Shown one piece after another: positions 59,376-64,000 of a stretch of DNA of 64,000 nucleotides. The notes under the pieces are model-generated. The model saw only the letters and a program-made list of their open reading frames with translations. It was not told where the DNA came from and did no database searches. The stretch comes from Coleophoma eucalyptorum. Its lineage: Eukaryota > Ascomycota > Leotiomycetes > Helotiales > Dermateaceae. How positions within the stretch are numbered: the stretch's first letter is position 1; each line of letters begins with the position of its first letter. The stretch covers positions 1,302,001 through 1,366,000 of the forward strand of contig JALRME010000004.1 of assembly GCA_026120035.1 (NCBI GenBank), read 5' to 3'. The position numbers and the translations under genes were made by a program.

Positions 59376-60521
59376 TCAAGCTTCCAAGGCAACAATCTCC
59401 AGAGCGAGCTTCAAAAAGTCCGTTTTCAGAACGACGTCAACAGCACTGCCCGGAACTGGCCCGCAATGCATCGTCCCCACATTAGCTAGGACGCTAATAA
59501 CACAGTCTGCCGAGCTCTCTTCCCAGAGCATGACCCCGGTGAATCCAAGAACACTGCCAATATGCCCACACCAAGTACCGTAACCTTGAGGGCTCTTGTA
59601 CCGAAAAAGACTGTGGCCCATCTCGAAGCCTCTCACCCATTCTTTGAAGTCTTGCATGATGGCCAGGGATGATTTGCTGAAAACTCTAGCATCTCGAATG
59701 GCTAGTCCGAGTTTGGTGAGGTCGCTTGGGGTGGAGATCATGCCTCCGGCTGTCCATTCTACGGAGAGGTTGGATGGAGTAGCGTCAATGAGTCCTTCCC
59801 GTGGTTGGGAAAACACGGGACAGATACCTGCAACACTCTTGAAAGTCTCTGTCGCAAAGTGATATCGATGTGGAAGCTTCGCAGAGGAGTTGTGGGTTTC
59901 AAAGCCTTCTAGATACGTATCAGCGAGATCTAGTGGCTCGAGAACCCGGCGCCGTATCTCTGCTTCTGCAGGTGCCCCGGTGACCTTCTCGATTACGAAG
60001 CCTAGATAGGTGAAATTCGTGTTGGAGTATGAGATCTTGCCAGGCTTCAAGGGCGAAGGGCGCTGGATATATTTCAGAGGCTCTGCTTTTTCCCAGTACT
60101 TCTTGGGATCCAGCTTGCTGCCTCTTCCTTCCATAATCCATACCGAATCATCTTCCCAACTCTCTACACCAGCAGAGTGGCTGAGTAGGGCAGCTATCGT
60201 AGCACTCTTCGCATTTCCGACATCTTGATAGAGATGTTCATCCAGGTGATCCTCAAGAGTGTCGGAAAGTTTGAGTTTCCCTTCTTCGGCAAGTTGCAGA
60301 ATCACAACCGCAACAAAGACCTTGGTGATACTCCCAATCCCAAACACATTTGAAGAGGAGGCTGGGAGCCCAGTCTCTACGTTCACAAGACCTGCAGCAC
60401 CTTGCCAGGTCACTCCCTTTGACGTCCTGATAATGGCAGAAACTCCCGGAACGCCATCCTTGATGGCGTCTTGCAGCGTGCCACTGAGAGCTGCTTCTAA
60501 CTCTGACCTCGATTGCGACAT
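59376..60521 (-). CDS. beta-lactamase-like serine hydrolase (class C/PBP fold)
   Basis: A single exon of 381 aa. The three active-site elements of the serine beta-lactamase/D-peptidase fold are present: SITK (64-67, catalytic Ser and Lys), YSN (165-167) and HIG (320-322, in the KTG position). Between them are LLSHSAGVESWE and LKPGKISYSNTNFTYLGFVIE, standard for the family. No signal peptide is seen, so it is probably cytosolic. Fungal members include esterases and transesterases of secondary metabolism (LovD-like) and many of unknown substrate. No biosynthetic partner gene lies nearby, so a stand-alone hydrolase is more likely. It is probably not a true beta-lactamase. Confidence 0.9.
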   Translation of the reverse strand: MSQSRSELEAALSGTLQDAIKDGVPGVSAIIRTSKGVTWQGAAGLVNVETGLPASSSNVFGIGSITKVFVAVVILQLAEEGKLKLSDTLEDHLDEHLYQDVGNAKSATIAALLSHSAGVESWEDDSVWIMEGRGSKLDPKKYWEKAEPLKYIQRPSPLKPGKISYSNTNFTYLGFVIEKVTGAPAEAEIRRRVLEPLDLADTYLEGFETHNSSAKLPHRYHFATETFKSVAGICPVFSQPREGLIDATPSNLSVEWTAGGMISTPSDLTKLGLAIRDARVFSKSSLAIMQDFKEWVRGFEMGHSLFRYKSPQGYGTWCGHIGSVLGFTGVMLWEESSADCVISVLANVGTMHCGPVPGSAVDVVLKTDFLKLALEIVALEA

Positions 60522-61789
60522 TGAGCAAGGAGGTAGACAAGACGTTGGGAGTGACGAAACGCTAAGAGGCTTTGACCATCATCTTCGTATTCGTGATCCG
60601 CAGGCGCACGTTTACTGCTGAGAGAAGGTAGAGAAGGTGGAGAAGTGGGACCGGTGAAGCCCCTCACGTGATAACGTGATGGCTTGTAATGATGTCGACG
60701 TGATTTCCGGATGATACGAGAAGTAAAACTTTCCCATAACCTTGGCTGCAGACACGGCTGAAATGTGAACACAGTCGTCTGATCTCAGGTTTCATCTTCG
60801 TATTCGGGTTGGATCCCGATTGATTGCTGGTCTTGAAGATCGTAGTCATATTCCTCCTTGCTTATTCCACAAACTCCATATAGTGACGTGTGTCTGTCGT
60901 CAATAGTCCAAACCAATTTGCAAAAGTCCACTGTACTAGAAGCGCTTGGCTGGTTATATCATATCCATAGTTTCAGGCCAAAGCAGAGAATGCTCGAGCC
61001 TCAGTCCGTCGATTGATGGAGGACAAGTGAACTGTGGAGAGTGTGACCTGTCAAAGATGTAGAACGTCACGATTCTGCACCAGACTTCAATCAGGAGGCT
61101 GATCGCCTAAACTAGACTTTCCGACCCCGGAACATGGTATTTTCGCAATGCCATCATCACTTTTGGTGCCATAAACACTTCCCGATGGTACCTGGCCTAG
61201 CTGCATCTCTCCTACTTCCCCGACTGTTTGCGCAAGGTGTGCTGCTGCAAGCGCACCAGCGACGCTAATTTCTCCGCATCTGGGACTCTGCCTGTACCTG
61301 GTTGAGATCATTAGACACTATTGGTGATCTGAAAGGGTACGCCTGAGAAAAGTTGAGCAATCGTTTGGTCTTGGGCCGTTTGGGACTGCTGCCTTTGCTC
61401 CTGGCGCCGGATGACATCTTCATGCTTCCGCACAGGAATCAATTAATGCTTGTCAGAGCTGCAACTACCATTAGTGAGTGTAACGCCAGTGATGCAACAT
61501 TACCAGATTTCTTCACTCATTAGACTCATAACCAATAGTGCAGATCTCCAGGGCCAGGGCGAGGGCGAGGCGTCAGTGAAATAATTGCACGACATCATGA
61601 CTTTAAGTGAAGTCATAAGCTGAGAGAAGGAGATATTGGAGTCAGTTGGTGTATATAAGGCATGAATTCTTCTCCGGAAACACTGCCTTCTCAATCATTC
61701 ACATCCTCATCATCTTCACTCCTCAATTCCAAGGGCTAATCCAAAATCCAAACACTTAAACACCAACCTTCAAATCAACAACCGCAAAA
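60522..61789. promoter_or_regulatory. divergent promoter region, hydrolase / KGG-motif gene
   Basis: 1.27 kb between outward-facing starts. The part next to the right-hand gene has a TATA box (listed separately) and an A/C-rich leader (61740-61789) typical of highly expressed fungal genes. No other motif was recognised. Confidence 0.45.
61652..61658 (+). promoter_or_regulatory. TATA box
   Basis: The word tatataa lies 132 bases upstream of the start codon of the small KGG-motif gene, a plausible distance once a leader of about 100 nt is allowed. A strong TATA box fits an inducible gene. Confidence 0.55.
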
Positions 61790-62203
61790 ATGACTGATGT
61801 CTATAAGCCAACTGGTAAGCACTCCCGAATGTACCAAACGTGCTTAAGATTGACATTATTCAGAGCATGACGGCCTCAAGCAGGACGGAACTCCTGACAA
61901 GCGTGTCGGTACTGGAGGTCAGCTAACCATATCTGCCTCTAAATCACTACTAATCCCCTCCAGAGTTTGCCCAGGGCAAGGTTGATCCAGTCGAGGCTGG
62001 CAAGCAAGGAGGATCCACCAGCGGAACTGGTAATGGCGACAGCGACAGCGGAACCGGATCAGGCAACTCTGGCGGCAGTGCCAAGGGTGGTATGTTGTCA
62101 CCAACTTTTCTGATATTCGCAATACTGACTTGGTTGCGCAGAATTCGCTCATGGAAAGGTTGATCCTCATGAGGCTGGCAAGAAGGGAGGATCTTCTTCT
62201 TGA
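61790..62203 (+). CDS. small KGG-motif protein, conidiation/stress type
   Basis: Four exons (61790-61814, 61864-61917, 61964-62089, 62142-62203) give 88 aa. All introns fall in phase 1. The protein is Gly/Ser/Lys-rich, very hydrophilic and probably disordered. It starts MTDVYKPTEHDGLKQDGTP and has two copies of a unit, EFAQGKVDPVEAGKQGGS and EFAHGKVDPHEAGKKGGS, separated by a Gly/Ser/Asp linker. AGKKGG resembles the KGG motif of fungal Con-10-type stress and conidiation proteins. I infer a desiccation, spore or general stress protein; it is not a certain Con-10 orthologue. Intron 2 has a weak donor (gtcagc). A TATA box and A/C-rich leader suggest inducible high expression. Confidence 0.82.
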
Positions 62204-63670
62204 ATATGATCCAATCTGCGGAAATAGTTAGGCGCTATCATGTGTCTTATACTGGTAGTGATGGCATCTGCCGTCATGTAACTCATAGTGAGCAAGGAAT
62301 GAAAGTCATAAATCAATATCAATCCCAATCAGTTCGTCTGAAGTGTGTGATTAGCCAAGGGATAAAAGATTTGACACCTTGACCGACTTCCATAGAGTAT
62401 GTTGCTGTTAGCTGGGAGTTAAGTTGAAGGGTATCTCACACTGCCAATCAAGTCTGTAAAGTATTTTCTAACTTCAGAAGTGAATCGCAATAAATGAAAT
62501 ATGTAGAGTATTGTTTCCCAAACTTTCATCAGTGAAAAACAATCAATTAAGTTTGCGAAGTATTGCCTGTCAAACCTTTATCAGTGAACAAAATCAACGA
62601 CGAAACGAGAGAATAAGCTGTGCACGCAACAAATTACATCTGGTTACTGACTCTTGGCGCGATCTATTGCAGCTGCTTCGATTATCCTAGATTTGAGCTT
62701 TATTCAAACGCTATTTGCACACCGTACAATAAGCTACGAAATGAGAGAAGCTTATCGATGACGGCATGACTTTTGATAGTCTGGGCCGTTGCTTCAAATT
62801 TTCCTCAGAGCTTACTCACTTGGTAAAAGGACTTCCTCGCTTGTCTGTTAAAGATAGTATGGGACTGAGCAGTCCATGTGGAAAAACTATTTGAAATTCA
62901 GTCTAAAGAGCTCCCGATTAGAGAGCTTAAATAAGCTTATATATTTATACAGGTCTTCTCGACTTCAAGGAGATCTCGGAACCGCGGCAAAATAGAGTTC
63001 CAAATAACCTCAAAATGAGCTGTAACGAACCTAATACGGTACATATATGGGAAACCTTCATGTATAAAAGTTCTTGGCATATACAGAAGCTTGGCACCTG
63101 TAACAGATATGCAGAGGTGCATATTGGAACCATAAGATATATGTTCCACAGATTGTCATGTTGGCAATCCCCAATGGACCACAGTACACTGTTGGAATAT
63201 AAGATCAAGAATCTACGAGAGAACCCCCTCAAAAACTAGTAACATATCCTTTTATATCTAGTCCCGCATAGCCATGTGATTAATACCTTTTGAGAAACGT
63301 GACAAGTCATGTGCTAGATGCAGCTTTGTTGCACATCGGAGCAGTCATTTGCAGAATCTGTTCCATGGGGTTTGGAAAATTTGCATTTTGAATGCATGCA
63401 TTCTGGTATACTAGAGACATTTCCGGGGTACGGAGTACTTCCCCTCTGCTGCCCCATGGTAATCTAAACGAACCAATGTCTGAAGGCTGCCCCCATTATC
63501 ACCGCAGTTGCTCCTACTTCGCTCCTAGGAGACAGAAATATCTGTGCAGTGCGGTTTTATGTTGGGATTTTAACGCTGTTTTACGTGAAATTATAGCGTC
63601 GTCTGCCTAACACTCTCCCGTCTGAATCTCCGAGTCTTCGAATGGTTGAGTTTAATCTGACCTAGGCTCC
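62204..63670. other. intergenic, AT-rich
   Basis: 1.5 kb of AT-rich sequence with only short frames. The words atcagtgaa and cgaaacgagag/cgaaatgagag recur between 62520 and 62745, but not as a clear repeat array. No gene was recognised. Confidence 0.5.
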
Positions 63671-63921
63671 TTACACACAGACCACTCGTATAGATGTATA
63701 GTTATCTAGCAGAATTCTGATATATGCAATTATATGTATGTGTAACAGAACGTTCACATGCACACCTCCATCAAATCTCGCTGTCCACTGGTAGGAGGAG
63801 GTATTGAAATCCAATACCTCTTTAAACCTCGTAAGTGTACCAATAATCAATGTCTCAATAAACTAGAAACTTACTTTACCGGGATTCGAAAGTCAACATC
63901 CTTCATATTCAACCATTGACC
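63671..63921 (-). pseudogene. possible 3' end of a partial or decayed gene at the right edge
   Basis: Two segments join in frame: 63921-63875 (GQWLNMKDVDFRIPVK) and 63827-63671 (FKEVLDFNTSSYQWTARFDGG and on to a stop), across an intron with gtaagt and acgag ends. The composition looks protein-like up to FDGG and hydrophobic and random after it. Upstream, 63922-64000 has stops in this frame, so more exons would lie beyond the window or the piece is a relic. I do not recognise the family. Low confidence. Confidence 0.28.
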
Positions 63922-64000
63922 CTGCTTGAATCATCGCAATGTTGTCAAGTCAAAGTCAAATGCATCCAAGGTGCGGAGGTATTGCTACCCCTCCTCATAA

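Noticed and set aside
1..64000. Biosynthetic cluster or other multi-gene system
   Set aside because: No polyketide or peptide synthase, terpene synthase or coherent tailoring set was seen; the hydrolase and transporters are isolated among unrelated genes.

Overview
The window is nuclear DNA from a filamentous ascomycete (Pezizomycotina). Genes on both strands carry short spliceosomal introns of about 45-100 nt with GT...AG ends. The gene set is fungal: Pan2, Tco89, Yap1, Dad1, a HET-domain protein, Tsr2 and Yrb30. A Helotiales/Leotiomycetes origin is my guess from general protein resemblance and is not proven. Open reading frames alone misrepresent most genes, so I rebuilt exon chains by hand. 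I required canonical splice sites, an intact frame across every junction and family-consistent protein sequence. For nearly every gene the summed exon length is a multiple of three.

Layout. 0-14.5 kb is dense and housekeeping-like: an STK32/YANK-like kinase (+), an MFSD5-like transporter (-), the PAN2 deadenylase (+), the TORC1 subunit TCO89 (-) and PEP carboxykinase (-). 14.3-18.8 kb is gene-poor and holds a degenerate 94-bp-period tandem repeat. 18.8-29 kb has a class III (SIRT5-like) sirtuin (-), the release factor eRF3/SUP35 with a prion-like N domain (-), the RanGTP-binding protein YRB30 (+) and the bZIP regulator YAP1 (-). 30-48 kb has an intronless HET protein (-), a BSD-domain protein (+), TSR2 (-), a large alpha/beta hydrolase (+), an arrestin-like protein (-), a cyclophilin (+), a sphingoid base-phosphate phosphatase (-), RHO4 (+) and DAD1 (-). 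49.7-62.2 kb is sparse: a PTR2 peptide transporter (+), a maltose-permease-type sugar transporter (+), a beta-lactamase-like hydrolase (-) and a small four-exon KGG-motif stress/conidiation-type protein (+). The right edge may hold the 3' part of another minus-strand gene.

How the genes relate. There are no operons and no obvious biosynthetic cluster. The set mixes mRNA turnover and translation termination (PAN2, SUP35), ribosome biogenesis (TSR2), TORC1 signalling, gluconeogenesis, redox stress response, kinetochore function, polarity and nutrient uptake. Most neighbours are divergent or convergent pairs.

I found no CRISPR, no rRNA or tRNA, no intact transposon and no convincing new multi-gene system. 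The observations most worth a second look are about gene structure: a 12-nt microexon coding the sirtuin NAD-binding motif and an upstream start that adds a presequence; a 4-nt first coding exon in PTR2; an in-frame 96-nt intron in the cyclophilin; a hairpin over the branch site of a YRB30 intron; exon-level repetition in the KGG protein; and a pure CAG tract plus an intron in the SUP35 prion-like domain.
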